Shown piece after piece: positions 25,911-34,551 of a DNA stretch of 64,000 nt. Location of the stretch: assembly GCF_030547075.1 (NCBI RefSeq), contig NZ_JAUOQH010000017.1, forward strand, positions 31,075 to 95,074. The letters run 5' to 3'. How positions within the stretch are numbered: the stretch's first letter is position 1; every line of letters starts with the position of its first letter. This DNA is from Alteromonas sp. 1_MG-2023. GTDB taxonomy: Bacteria; Pseudomonadota; Gammaproteobacteria; Enterobacterales; Alteromonadaceae. The notes under the pieces are model-generated. The model was not told the DNA's origin, made no database searches, and saw only the letters and a list, made by a program, of their open reading frames with translations. A program made the position numbers and the translations under genes.

Positions 25911-27212
25911 TCACAATATTGGTACTCGAATTTTGTCACGAGCAACTACTACACCGTCTTGAATCGCATAGCATTCAACTAGATGCACCCCATTAAAATC
26001 GGCAGTTTCTTTTCGTGACGACCCTTCGTAATTTGGTATATCTATTTCGCCCCGAATGCAGTCTCGCCTTTCTGCTTCTTCACCTACATTCAATATTTTC
26101 CACTTTACGGAAAAATGGCCTGGAATATCGTGATTTTTAACCTTGAAGATAAGCTTTTTGTTATTACTAATACCAAAGCCTTTCGCCAACATGCCACGTA
26201 AGCTTTTTGGTAGCCCTTGATTTTGATGCACGGAGCAATCGATTTCGATATTGTATTTAATATCCACCGAATACATATCTTCGATAAACTGCTCTGTATT
26301 TCGCCATGTGCCCAAAGCTTTTGAAACGGATTCCTCCACAACATTTGATGCGGGGAAATATCGTCCATAAACCTTTTTCCATTTTGCATTTACAGTGCTT
26401 TTTCCTTCAGCTTCAATAGCCGCTAAACAAAGTTCATAAGCGTCCTCAGCCTTCTTTTGGAATTTCTTTTTAACTTTTACGTTTTGGTTGCTACCGGGCG
26501 CCTTATAATGATCTTGCTCTGGCAATTCCGAAATATACTTAAAAAAATCGCGGCTCAACCAATCAAAGTAGATATAACCTCTGTCATCATACTCTGTTGT
26601 CGATTTCAGAAAGTTAAAGGCAAGCGTGTCGATCAATAACCCTCCCATAGCGACGCCATGTTTGTTTCTCCAGGCTCTGGCCATTTTGCATAATAGACGT
26701 AAATTCTTGTTCTTCTGATCATTAAGGTCTTTTACAGCTTTCATCTCTTGACGCGGCTTGGTGACCTTCCAACTACCACCATTGTATGTATCAGGGTAGT
26801 GGAAGTAGCTTTCACCATCATCGCCAGTCTCTTCAAAAACCGGTTGAACTTCGACATGGAAGTTCTGATATGTGACCGTTACAACTAGACGATCAACCCG
26901 AACATCTGTTTTGGGGTATCTAGCCTTAATTGCGTCCTTGACATCAGTTAGAAGCTGAGATTGTTTCCCATTCTTGTATGTATCCCACTTAGATCTAGGC
27001 ATGATATACAGCATATCGAGGTCTGAAATTCCCTTGATACCTGTGTACCTGCCATAAGAACCAACTTGTAAAGTATTGGCAGTAGTTGACTCTGAATCAC
27101 GAAACTTTTGATTCAGGCTTTTCGTAATCTCACCATAACGAAGCGAAACCTGCTCTGCGTTATCAACCTTCAGGTTGTTGAGAAAATCCTTGAACATATC
27201 CGCTACTGACAT
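25911..27212 (-). CDS. CD-NTase (SMODS) oligonucleotide cyclase with AGS-C sensor domain
   Basis: 433 residues from the ATG at 27212, chosen over an upstream ATG because it follows the DUF2188 stop by 7 bases and has a GAGGT ribosome-binding site. The nucleotidyltransferase signature is G51-S-Y-G-R-Y-T followed by D64-L-D66, with a later acidic residue in FHVEVQPVF. The C-terminal ~130 residues resemble the adenylyl/guanylyl-cyclase and SMODS C-terminal sensor domain (FKVKNHDIPGHFSVKWK). Such enzymes make cyclic or linear nucleotide messengers in response to phage. The SLATT gene downstream is the likely effector. Confidence 0.82.
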   Translation of the reverse strand: MSVADMFKDFLNNLKVDNAEQVSLRYGEITKSLNQKFRDSESTTANTLQVGSYGRYTGIKGISDLDMLYIMPRSKWDTYKNGKQSQLLTDVKDAIKARYPKTDVRVDRLVVTVTYQNFHVEVQPVFEETGDDGESYFHYPDTYNGGSWKVTKPRQEMKAVKDLNDQKNKNLRLLCKMARAWRNKHGVAMGGLLIDTLAFNFLKSTTEYDDRGYIYFDWLSRDFFKYISELPEQDHYKAPGSNQNVKVKKKFQKKAEDAYELCLAAIEAEGKSTVNAKWKKVYGRYFPASNVVEESVSKALGTWRNTEQFIEDMYSVDIKYNIEIDCSVHQNQGLPKSLRGMLAKGFGISNNKKLIFKVKNHDIPGHFSVKWKILNVGEEAERRDCIRGEIDIPNYEGSSRKETADFNGVHLVECYAIQDGVVVARDKIRVPIL

Positions 27213-27219
27213 TACGACC

Positions 27220-27453
27220 TCACTTCTTATCTTTCGGTGGGTGGGGATCATTACCGTAGCTGTTACCAGCTCGGATTTTTCCGTCAATACCATGAATCTT
27301 GGTGTCGGATTGCTGATTACGTGCGATCTCTTCAGCGATTTTGATAGCTTCTTTCTGTGTCTTGGTGACCGTGGTCGCTTTTGAGTTGCCAGCGCCTTTA
27401 ACAGCCCACCCATCGGGGTGTTTAACTACGTGTTGATTTTTACCTTGTGCCAT
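27220..27453 (-). CDS. DUF2188 small protein
   Basis: 77 residues: MAQGKNQHVVKHPDGWAVKG... then TKTQKEAIKIAEEIARNQQS and a HGIDGKIRAGNSYGNDPHPP tail. This is the DUF2188 pattern (H-V-x-P-x-x-x-G-W-x-V-K-x-x-G-N), whose function is unknown. Its ATG overlaps the hsdS stop (TAATG) and it is followed closely by the CD-NTase, so it sits at the joint between the two systems. A regulatory or chaperone role is possible but unsupported. Confidence 0.8.
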   Translation of the reverse strand: MAQGKNQHVVKHPDGWAVKGAGNSKATTVTKTQKEAIKIAEEIARNQQSDTKIHGIDGKIRAGNSYGNDPHPPKDKK

Positions 27454-28643
27454 TATGCAACCTCCTTATTATCAATGTTCACTCTTCGTTTACCCGTCAA
27501 TAGCTGCTGCATCAACGCTTTTTTCTCCTGCTTTAGGGCATTCAGTTTTTGTTGCAGAGCAGAGATTTCCTGATCGGCAGTGGAAAGTACGGCGGCTATT
27601 ATTTGTTGCTCCTCTTGTGAAATAGGATAATCAACCGATAGTGATTCCAAATCTTTCTTTTGGATATTAGGAAGGCCAGACCCAACTCGAAGTCTCATGA
27701 TTTTAGATTGATTGAACTTCAAAAGTTGGTATGTGAAGTTCAAGTCAATTTGAATATTCTTAATGGCGTAGCAATGACCACCACACCAAAATCTGGCAAA
27801 TTGAAATCCTACAAAACCACAAGAGTTTCCACCCTCGCTGATTGTTATGGTGTTAGCTTCCGTATTATATTCGCTCGTATACCCAGAAGGCTGAATGCCG
27901 CCATTTATCACCGCGTATTCCCCAGATTTTGAGAGAGTGTCTTTATTAAGTTGATTTCCTTTAGATATTTGGAGGAGCTTTTTGAGGTGATTGCTTTCCC
28001 ACTCCCCACTAAACCTAACTCCATTGTTATCAAGCAGGCGTTTTTTACCGGTGAGCAGTCGTTGCATCAGGGCCTTTTTCTGCTGTTGGCTGTTGGCGAG
28101 CAGTTGTTCGGTAGTGGTAATTGCCTTATCCCAAGTAGAGAGGATTTGTGCGATTTTCTGTTGTTCCTGAAGCGGAGGCGCAGGTATTGGAGTCTTCTCT
28201 AGAATTCCTTTATTGATTTTTACCATTGTGCTGCTGCTACCAGCGGCGCAATTTTTAAAATATGTTCTAACTTTTGAGCTTTTCAATTGTTGCTCGATAA
28301 AAGACACGTTCGCTTTTCTTTGATCTATGCGAAAGCGCATCATCAAATCTGGGTATGAACAATTTGCGACTTCACCTCTAAAGCGAATAGATCTTCCGAC
28401 TTTGTCTGGAGTGTTTGATCGACTAACTAAAAAATCGTCTTCTGCTAGGAGATTATTCAAAACTTTATCTTGTGGTGCTACAGGCTTGATTTCTGAAGCA
28501 ACAATTCCATCTTCTCCAAGTGCTCCCAGCCCCAGTACCCAGTAACCTGTGTCTGATTCAGCAGAATTAGGTGAAAAGCCGTTTTTAATTGAGCCCTCTA
28601 TTAAATCCTTTAACTGCAAAACCTCCCAACCATTAGGCACCAT
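27453..28643 (-). CDS. hsdS: Type I restriction-modification specificity subunit
   Basis: About 396 residues from the ATG at 28643 (MVPNGWEVLQLKD); an in-frame ATG 15 bases upstream would lie further inside hsdM. Two target-recognition domains, each ended by a conserved helical dimer region (PIPAPPLQEQQKIAQILSTW and QEEQQIIAAVLSTAD), with repeated ALMQRLLTGK motifs. It defines the bipartite DNA sequence recognised by the methylase and nuclease. It overlaps the hsdM end by 11 bases. Confidence 0.92.
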   Translation of the reverse strand: MVPNGWEVLQLKDLIEGSIKNGFSPNSAESDTGYWVLGLGALGEDGIVASEIKPVAPQDKVLNNLLAEDDFLVSRSNTPDKVGRSIRFRGEVANCSYPDLMMRFRIDQRKANVSFIEQQLKSSKVRTYFKNCAAGSSSTMVKINKGILEKTPIPAPPLQEQQKIAQILSTWDKAITTTEQLLANSQQQKKALMQRLLTGKKRLLDNNGVRFSGEWESNHLKKLLQISKGNQLNKDTLSKSGEYAVINGGIQPSGYTSEYNTEANTITISEGGNSCGFVGFQFARFWCGGHCYAIKNIQIDLNFTYQLLKFNQSKIMRLRVGSGLPNIQKKDLESLSVDYPISQEEQQIIAAVLSTADQEISALQQKLNALKQEKKALMQQLLTGKRRVNIDNKEVA

Positions 28644-30162
28644 AACCCAGCTCCTCAAGATACTTGGCCATCTCGGTCTCCAGCTCGGTCAGTTGCGCTT
28701 TCAGCTGTTCGCGCTCCGCACGTACAGCTATCAGATCGATTTCTTCCTCTTCTTCAAAGGTATCGACATAGCGTGGGATGTTCAGGTTGTAATCGTTCTC
28801 TTTTATCTCTTCAAGACTGGCGACATAGGCGTATTTATCCACGTCATTGCCCGCACGATACGTCTCTACCACTTTGGCGATATTATCTTCAGTCAGCAGG
28901 TTCTGGTTTTTACCGGCTTTAAACTCGCGGGAAGCATTAATAAACATCACAGAGTCATCCGATTTTTCTTTATTGAAAATCAGAATCGCCGCCGGAATAC
29001 CTGTGCCGTAAAATAGTTTTTCAGGCAGGCCAATGACGGCATCGAGCAGGTTTTCTTCAATCAGTTGTTTGCGGATTTTGCCCTCGGCCGCCCCCCGAAA
29101 CAGCACGCCGTGGGGCACGACAACGCCCATACGGCCAGTTTTCGGTTTGAGGGTTTCAATCATATGCAGAATAAAGGCGTAGTCGCCTTTGGTTTTCGGC
29201 GGTACACCCCGGAGGAAGCGGCTGAATTTGTCATGCTCAGCTTCGTCGTGGCCCCATTTATCCAGGCTGAACGGCGGGTTGGCGGTCACAATGTCGAACA
29301 GCATCAGGTCGCCATTTTTATCGAGCAGCTTAGGGTTACGGATGGTGTCGCCCCATTCAATTTTGTGGTTGTCTTCACCGTGCAGAAACATGTTCATTTT
29401 GGCCAGCGACCAGGTAGAGCCGATGGCCTCTTGCCCATACAAGGCGTATTGCTTGCTACCATGATTCGCCAAGACCTTGCGACCACACTTCATCAGCAGT
29501 GAGCCAGAGCCACAGGCTGGGTCACAGATGCTGTCGCCCGGTTGCGGGTCTAACAACTCGGCGATCAAGTCACTGACTTCTGGCGGAGTATAAAATTCAC
29601 CAGCTTTCTGGCCACCACTGGCCGCGAAGTTTTTGATCAGGTATTCGTAGGCGTTACCGATCACATCCAGCGTGCCGACACGGCTGGGTTTGAGATTCAG
29701 CTCGGGCTTGGCAAAATCTTCCAGCAGATGACGCAGAATGGTATTCTTTTGCTTCTCTTCACCCAGTTTGTCGGTGTTAAAGCTGATGTCTTGGAACACG
29801 CTTTTACCGGCGTCTTTAAGTTTGGTGCCGTTGGCTTCTTCAATGGCGTGCAGCGCCTGGTCGATGCGCTCACCATTACCAGGTTCGTGACGGCTTTCGT
29901 ACAGGGCATAAAAGCTGGCTGTTTTGGGCAGAACAAAACGCTCGTTTTTCATCATTTCTTCGATGAGTTCCGGCTCGTCGCCATACTCGGCCTTGTAGCC
30001 ATCATAGTGATCCTGCCACACATCGGAGATGTATTTGAGGAACAACATGGTCAGGATAAAGTCTTTGTAGGTGTCAGCGCTGATGGTTCCACGGAAGGTA
30101 TCGCAAGCGTTCCATAACGCCTTGTTAATACTGTCTTGATTGATTTTATCGTTACCGCTCAT
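28633..30162 (-). CDS. hsdM: Type I restriction-modification methyltransferase subunit (N6-adenine)
   Basis: 509 residues. SAM-binding motif DPACGSGSLL and catalytic NPPF (DIVTANPPFSLDKWG) are intact, with the HsdM N-terminal helical domain in the first ~150 residues. It methylates the host copy of the recognition sequence. It lies 2 bases downstream of a short HsdS-like gene and overlaps the full hsdS gene. Confidence 0.95.
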   Translation of the reverse strand: MSGNDKINQDSINKALWNACDTFRGTISADTYKDFILTMLFLKYISDVWQDHYDGYKAEYGDEPELIEEMMKNERFVLPKTASFYALYESRHEPGNGERIDQALHAIEEANGTKLKDAGKSVFQDISFNTDKLGEEKQKNTILRHLLEDFAKPELNLKPSRVGTLDVIGNAYEYLIKNFAASGGQKAGEFYTPPEVSDLIAELLDPQPGDSICDPACGSGSLLMKCGRKVLANHGSKQYALYGQEAIGSTWSLAKMNMFLHGEDNHKIEWGDTIRNPKLLDKNGDLMLFDIVTANPPFSLDKWGHDEAEHDKFSRFLRGVPPKTKGDYAFILHMIETLKPKTGRMGVVVPHGVLFRGAAEGKIRKQLIEENLLDAVIGLPEKLFYGTGIPAAILIFNKEKSDDSVMFINASREFKAGKNQNLLTEDNIAKVVETYRAGNDVDKYAYVASLEEIKENDYNLNIPRYVDTFEEEEEIDLIAVRAEREQLKAQLTELETEMAKYLEELGYGA

Positions 30163-30164
30163 AT

Positions 30165-30764
30165 TTAATTCGTCTCTTTTAGTAGTTGCTGAAACACGCC
30201 TCTAAGCATGTTTTCACGATTTTTTAATAATGCTTGGGTAACATGCTGTTCGTGTTCCCAAAGTCGATTTAGCTCAATAATCTGTTGCTGGGTTTTTAGC
30301 GAAGGAACGGCGATCTTCAATTGTTTAAGGGTTTCAGCCCTTAACATAGGCATACTGGTTCCCTGACTCGATTCGATTAGTGCTCGTTGCATGGCCGGTT
30401 GGTTAAGAATCCAACATAAAAATTCAGCAAGAATATGCTTGGTTGGCGTGAGTATCAAAAACTGACTACTCACTACCACTGGCATTGAAGCACTCTCGGT
30501 AGGCACTAAGTAAGACGCTTTAAAATATCCACCTCGGGCTGGCAGCAACACACTTTCGTCATAAACAAAGGCTTTATCCTTACCCGTCCAGTTGATTTGA
30601 GGGAGAGATTCAACTGGCAGATTAAATGAAGTGCAACCTTCATGTATTTTTCGAACATCTTTTATTTGCACAACATACGCATTACCACCAACTGTGATTT
30701 CCTCAACTTTTTCGCGAAAGGTGTAACCAGTACGGATATTGGCGATGCTCTTTAAGGTTTTCAT
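30165..30764 (-). CDS. Half-size HsdS-like specificity protein (single recognition domain)
   Basis: 199 residues: an N-terminal recognition domain (LKSIANIRTGYTFREKVEE) and a C-terminal helical segment (IAVPSLKTQQQIIELNRLWE) like one half of an HsdS. It is complete at both ends, so it is not an obvious truncation. It precedes hsdM in the same operon, while a full-length hsdS follows hsdM. It could form a homodimeric alternative specificity subunit or a regulatory variant. Confidence 0.75.
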   Translation of the reverse strand: MKTLKSIANIRTGYTFREKVEEITVGGNAYVVQIKDVRKIHEGCTSFNLPVESLPQINWTGKDKAFVYDESVLLPARGGYFKASYLVPTESASMPVVVSSQFLILTPTKHILAEFLCWILNQPAMQRALIESSQGTSMPMLRAETLKQLKIAVPSLKTQQQIIELNRLWEHEQHVTQALLKNRENMLRGVFQQLLKETN

Positions 30765-30821
30765 TATAATTGCTCGTTCATTAGATGCTCACGGTAGTAA
30801 TAGCCATCCATGGCCACTTTC

Positions 30822-31112
30822 TTAAGCTGCTTGCTTTAACTGCTCTTTAAGCCAATTAGTCATTGTGCTATCAATGTCATAGTCAAGACTTCTCCAGGCA
30901 GCTTCCCCTTGAAGTCGTGTCACTAGTAGCCCGTCATCATTGTCCATTACTGAAGCCAATGTGTCGCGAATTTGACTTGCTGATTGTTCTGTCGCTATTA
31001 ACCAGCATGACTCTAATGGTTTTGCCCATGTACCATAAGATTTAATTTTGGTGATTAAATCCTGGTAGTTACGTTGATTTCTCAGATCGTAGTTAATTTG
31101 ATATACTTTCAT
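30822..31112 (-). CDS. Cas2-like (SinR/VapD-type ferredoxin-fold) small protein
   Basis: 96 residues. The start MKVYQINYDLRNQRNYQDLI and the later SYGTWAKPLESCWLIATEQS resemble Cas2/SinR-like proteins: a first beta strand ending in Tyr-Asp (Asp9 at the Cas2 metal-binding position) and a second strand with the W-x-x-P-x-x-S-C-W-L-I pattern. No CRISPR array or cas1 is present. It is the first gene after the right end, preceded by a 28-bp palindrome and a usable ribosome-binding site (GAGGTAAATGAACG). It may regulate or assist the restriction operon; nuclease activity is unproven. Confidence 0.6.
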   Translation of the reverse strand: MKVYQINYDLRNQRNYQDLITKIKSYGTWAKPLESCWLIATEQSASQIRDTLASVMDNDDGLLVTRLQGEAAWRSLDYDIDSTMTNWLKEQLKQAA

Positions 31113-31162
31113 CGTTCATTTACCTCGTAAGTTAACTTGCTATTAGTTATCGGTTTATGACA

Positions 31163-31190
31163 GCAGTGGTAGGCGGCAACCTATCACTGC
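31163..31190. promoter_or_regulatory. 28-bp inverted repeat upstream of the Cas2-like gene
   Basis: Arms GCAGTGGTAGG and CCTATCACTGC pair at 10 of 11 positions around a 6-base centre. It sits about 50 bases upstream of the start codon at the head of the restriction operon. It is a candidate operator or leader hairpin. Confidence 0.5.
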
Positions 31191-31394
31191 AATACTTATT
31201 ACTTATGCAGCATCAAATAAATACAGTAGACACCCTACGCATAAGATGGGTTAATAATCACTCAGATTTAAACTCGCGTCAACATTTATTTTGCAGTAAT
31301 AATTCTACTGCGCTAATTTTTTAAAAATCGACTACTACTAGTGCTACCCCATACCAGTGCAGATATAAAATTACCCAACTAGCAGTGCTAAATG
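31191..31394. other. Non-coding stretch at the right end of the transposon
   Basis: AT-rich and without an ORF. It probably contains the promoter of the leftward restriction operon. No further binding repeats lie inside it. Confidence 0.45.
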
Positions 31395-31400
31395 AAAAAA

Positions 31401-31422
31401 GGCGAACCATTTCTGGTTCGCC
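31401..31422 (-). terminator. Hairpin terminator in the transposon right end
   Basis: GGCGAACCA/TGGTTCGCC forms a perfect 9-bp stem with a 4-base loop, and the minus strand continues into six T residues. It faces transcription coming from gcvP and would shield the cargo from host read-through while also ending the gcvP transcript. Confidence 0.78.
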
Positions 31423-31435
31423 TTCCCTTATCTAG

Positions 31436-31503
31436 CTATTCACAATCTTAATTGCATTCACAAACTTAATTGTCGCGTTCACAATTTTAATTGCAGTTGG
31501 TCA
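31436..31503 (-). repeat. Right-end transposase-binding repeats (three crowded sites) and tip
   Basis: Sites at 31436-31455, 31454-31473 and 31475-31494 are inverted relative to the left-end sites (for example TTCACAATTTTAATTG). They are spaced by 18-21 bases, with the tip CA at 31503. Crowded sites at the right and dispersed sites at the left reproduce the asymmetry of Tn7 ends. Confidence 0.85.
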
Positions 31504-31508
31504 ATACC
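31504..31508. repeat. Target-site duplication, right copy (ATACC)
   Basis: It matches 11928-11932 exactly. It lies between the right tip and the gcvP stop codon, so the insertion point is a few bases beyond the gcvP coding sequence. Confidence 0.85.
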
Positions 31509-31510
31509 CC

Positions 31511-34408
31511 CTACCCCTCAATATAACTCTCTATACTTGGGCAAGAACAAATCAAGTTTCTATCCCCGAATACATCATCAATTCGGTTAACCGAAGGCCA
31601 GAATTTGTTTCTGTGTACTTCTGGTACTGGATACGCCGCTAGGTTTCGGTCGTAGCTGCGGTTCCAATCGCTGTCACAAATATCGGCTAGGGTATGCGGT
31701 GCATTGTGAAGTGGGTTGTCGGTAGCATCCCACTCGCCGCTTTCTACTTTTGCCACTTCTTGGCGAATGCTTATCATGGCGTTTACGAAGCGGTCTAGCT
31801 CGTATTTTGCTTCTGATTCAGTCGGCTCAATCATTAGCGTGCCTGCTACTGGGAAGCTCATGGTTGGTGCGTGGAAACCGTAGTCGTTCAAGCGTTTTGC
31901 TATGTCTACTTCGGTTACACCGCTGGCTTCTTTTAATGGGCGCAGGTCAATAATACATTCATGCGCTACGCGGCCGTTTTGGCCTTTGTACAATACGTTG
32001 TAGTGCCCTTCTAATGCATTGGCTACGTAGTTGGCGTTAAGTATGGCTACTTCAGTTGCCTTACGTAGGCCAGCCGAGCCCATCATTTTAATGTACATGT
32101 AGCTTATTGGCAGAATAGATGCACTGCCCCATGGTGCTGCCGAAACCGCACCGCAGTCTTTACCTGCTGTTTCAATATTCACTACCGTGTGGTTTGGTAA
32201 GAAAGGCGCAAGATGCGATTTCACACCAATTGGTCCCATACCTGGGCCGCCGCCACCGTGTGGAATACAGAAGGTTTTGTGTAGGTTTAAGTGCGATACG
32301 TCTGAACCAATATAACCAGGTGACGTAATGCCCACCTGCGCGTTCATGTTCGCGCCATCCATGTATACTTGGCCGCCGTACTGGTGCACAATTTCACACA
32401 TTTCACGAATGGTTTCTTCGTACACACCGTGGGTAGATGGGTAAGTGATCATAGCGCACGATAAGTTATCGCCCACTTCTTCGGCTTTCTTGCGAAGGTC
32501 GGCAATGTCTACGTTACCGTTGTTGTCGCACTTCACTACCACTACGTTTAGGCTAACCATTTGTGCCGAAGCTGGGTTAGTACCGTGCGCTGAACTTGGA
32601 ATTAAGCATACGTTTCTGTGCCCTTCGCCGCGGCTTTCATGGTAACGCTGAATGGCTAACAAGCCTGCATATTCACCTTGTGCGCCTGAGTTAGGTTGCA
32701 TAGAAAGGTTATCGTACCCCGTTACGTTAATTAACCACTCGGCTAGCTCGGCAATCATTTCTTGATAGCCGGTCGCTTGGTTTAGTGGTGCAAACGGGTG
32801 AATTTGGCCGAACTCTGCCCAGGTTACGGGAATCATTTCAGCAGTAGCGTTTAGCTTCATGGTGCACGAACCCAATGAAATCATTGAGTGGTTCAACGCT
32901 AAATCTTTATTCTCTAGGCTTTTAATATAACGCAGCATTTCAGTTTCTGAATGGTACTGGTTAAACACTTCGTGAGTAAGAATATCGCTAGTGCGCACTA
33001 GGTTTTCTGGAATAGCGTTAGTAGGCTGCGTGGTAACTTCTGCATCTAGCGCTTCTACGCTTAGGCCGTGGTCGCTACCTAAAATAACGTTAAACAAGGT
33101 AGCAATGTCTTCACGGGTAGTGGTTTCATCAATAGAAACTCCTACAGCGCCTTCTAGGTCGGCACGTAGGTTTAGCCCGTGCTCGTAGCCTTTGTTTAGT
33201 ACGTCGTCTTTGTTATCTACCAATATGGTTAGGGTATCGAAATAGGTGCTGTGCTTAAGGGCCACACCTTTTTTCGTTAGGCCTGCCGCTAGAATACTGG
33301 TTAAGCGATGTATGCGCTGAGCAATGGTTTTTAAGCCTTTAGGGCCGTGGTATACGGCGTAAAAGCTGGCCATGTTGGCTAGCAATACTTGTGCGGTACA
33401 AATGTTCGAGTTGGCTTTTTCGCGGCGTATGTGTTGCTCTCGGGTTTGCAATGCCATACGAAGTGCTGGACGGCCACGGGTGTCTTTACTTACGCCAATA
33501 ATACGGCCAGGTAATGAACGCTTGTAGCTGTCGCGTGTTGCGAAAAATGCGGCATGTGGGCCACCGTAGCCCATGGGAACACCAAAGCGTTGCGCGCTAC
33601 CTAGGGCAACGTCTGCGCCTAGTTCACCGGGCGATTTTAACATTACCAAGCTCATTAGGTCGGCGGCTACTGCCACTATGCCTTTTTTCGCTTGTACTGC
33701 GGCAATAATATCGGAAATGTCGGTTACTTCACCGGTGGTGCTTGGGTATTGCAGTAAAGCACCAAATACATCGTGGTTAGCAGCATCGCTAGCAGGGCCG
33801 GTAATAATACCAAAACCAAACATTTCAGCGCGTGTGGCTACTACATCGTGGGTTTGTGGGTGTACGTCATCAGCAATAAAGTAGCTGCTGGCTTTTTTGT
33901 TTTTAGATACGCGTTTAGCCAATGCCATGGCTTCCGCCGCTGCGGTACCTTCATCAAGTAATGAAGCAGATGCTAGCTCTAAACCGGTTAAATCAATAGT
34001 TAGCTGTTGGAAGTTAAGTATGGCTTCTAAACGGCCTTGGGCAATTTCTGGCTGGTATGGCGTGTAGGCCGTGTACCAACCTGGGTTTTCTAATACGTTG
34101 CGTAAAATAACGTTCGGTACATGGGTATCGTAATAACCCATACCAATAAACGAGCGATTAACCGTGTTTTTGCCAGCTACTTTTTTCAATGCTGCTAAAG
34201 CATCTACTTCGGTAGCCCCTTCGCCTACTTTAAGCGGCTCAGGTAGCGCTATGCCTGCCGGAACGGTTTGCGCAATTAAATCGTCTAACGATGTTGCGTT
34301 AATAGCCGACAGCATTTGTTGAATTTCTTCTTCGCCTGGGCCTACGTGGCGGCGAATGAATGCGTCTTTTTGCTCTAATTGAGCTAATGTAGGAGAAGTA
34401 TTCGACAT
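31511..34408 (-). CDS. gcvP: Glycine dehydrogenase (decarboxylating), P protein of the glycine cleavage system
   Basis: 965 residues from the ATG at 34408 ([20 protein letters not shown]); the 17 codons further upstream are not family-like. It is the long single-chain P protein: two homologous halves, with the pyridoxal-phosphate lysine in [18 protein letters not shown] in the second half. It decarboxylates glycine and passes aminomethyl to the lipoyl arm of GcvH. The C-terminus (SIESYIEG) is intact, so the transposon did not damage the gene. It is last in gcvT-gcvH-gcvP and separated from gcvH by a hairpin. Confidence 0.97.
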   Translation of the reverse strand: MSNTSPTLAQLEQKDAFIRRHVGPGEEEIQQMLSAINATSLDDLIAQTVPAGIALPEPLKVGEGATEVDALAALKKVAGKNTVNRSFIGMGYYDTHVPNVILRNVLENPGWYTAYTPYQPEIAQGRLEAILNFQQLTIDLTGLELASASLLDEGTAAAEAMALAKRVSKNKKASSYFIADDVHPQTHDVVATRAEMFGFGIITGPASDAANHDVFGALLQYPSTTGEVTDISDIIAAVQAKKGIVAVAADLMSLVMLKSPGELGADVALGSAQRFGVPMGYGGPHAAFFATRDSYKRSLPGRIIGVSKDTRGRPALRMALQTREQHIRREKANSNICTAQVLLANMASFYAVYHGPKGLKTIAQRIHRLTSILAAGLTKKGVALKHSTYFDTLTILVDNKDDVLNKGYEHGLNLRADLEGAVGVSIDETTTREDIATLFNVILGSDHGLSVEALDAEVTTQPTNAIPENLVRTSDILTHEVFNQYHSETEMLRYIKSLENKDLALNHSMISLGSCTMKLNATAEMIPVTWAEFGQIHPFAPLNQATGYQEMIAELAEWLINVTGYDNLSMQPNSGAQGEYAGLLAIQRYHESRGEGHRNVCLIPSSAHGTNPASAQMVSLNVVVVKCDNNGNVDIADLRKKAEEVGDNLSCAMITYPSTHGVYEETIREMCEIVHQYGGQVYMDGANMNAQVGITSPGYIGSDVSHLNLHKTFCIPHGGGGPGMGPIGVKSHLAPFLPNHTVVNIETAGKDCGAVSAAPWGSASILPISYMYIKMMGSAGLRKATEVAILNANYVANALEGHYNVLYKGQNGRVAHECIIDLRPLKEASGVTEVDIAKRLNDYGFHAPTMSFPVAGTLMIEPTESEAKYELDRFVNAMISIRQEVAKVESGEWDATDNPLHNAPHTLADICDSDWNRSYDRNLAAYPVPEVHRNKFWPSVNRIDDVFGDRNLICSCPSIESYIEG

Positions 34409-34477
34409 AACGTTGTTAAGCACTCGCAATGTATTGCCCCGAAAGGCAGGATAAAACACAAATAAAAACGTAAAGAT

Positions 34478-34506
34478 AAAAAGGGGCTAATTAGAAGCCC
34501 CTTTTT
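34478..34506 (-). terminator. Intrinsic terminator or attenuator between gcvH and gcvP
   Basis: AAAAAGGGGCT and AGCCCCTTTTT pair perfectly around a 7-base loop and are followed by a T-run on the minus strand. It would end or reduce transcription after gcvH, making gcvP expression lower or separately driven. Confidence 0.75.
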
Positions 34507-34551
34507 AATATTTACTGGTTACTACGCTTCCATTTAGAAGCAACTAACGAA

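Larger units (their letters stand above)
11933..31503. mobile_element. Complete Tn7-like transposon (about 19.6 kb) inserted behind gcvP
   Basis: The tips are TG...CA. At each end the first binding repeat core (AATTAAAATTGTG) starts exactly 11 bases from the tip, the same distance as AATAAAG in Tn7 as I recall its end. The left end has three spaced repeats and the right end three crowded ones in the opposite orientation, as in Tn7. Genes tnsA-tnsB-tnsC-tniQ-tnsD are read leftward. Cargo: an HExxH protein at the left; a restriction-modification operon with CD-NTase/SLATT and a Cas2-like gene at the right. A 5-bp ATACC duplication flanks the element. There is no CRISPR array, so targeting should be protein-directed. 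Confidence 0.88.

Noticed and set aside
11933..31503. CRISPR-associated transposon (CAST)
   Set aside because: No CRISPR array, cas6, cas7 or cas12k-like gene is present. The single Cas2-like protein does not make it RNA-guided.
31511..34408. Plus-strand ORFs inside gcvP, hsdR, hsdM and ubiH
   Set aside because: Many open frames of 60-150 codons oppose these genes. They have no ribosome sites or family features and reflect codon bias of the real genes.
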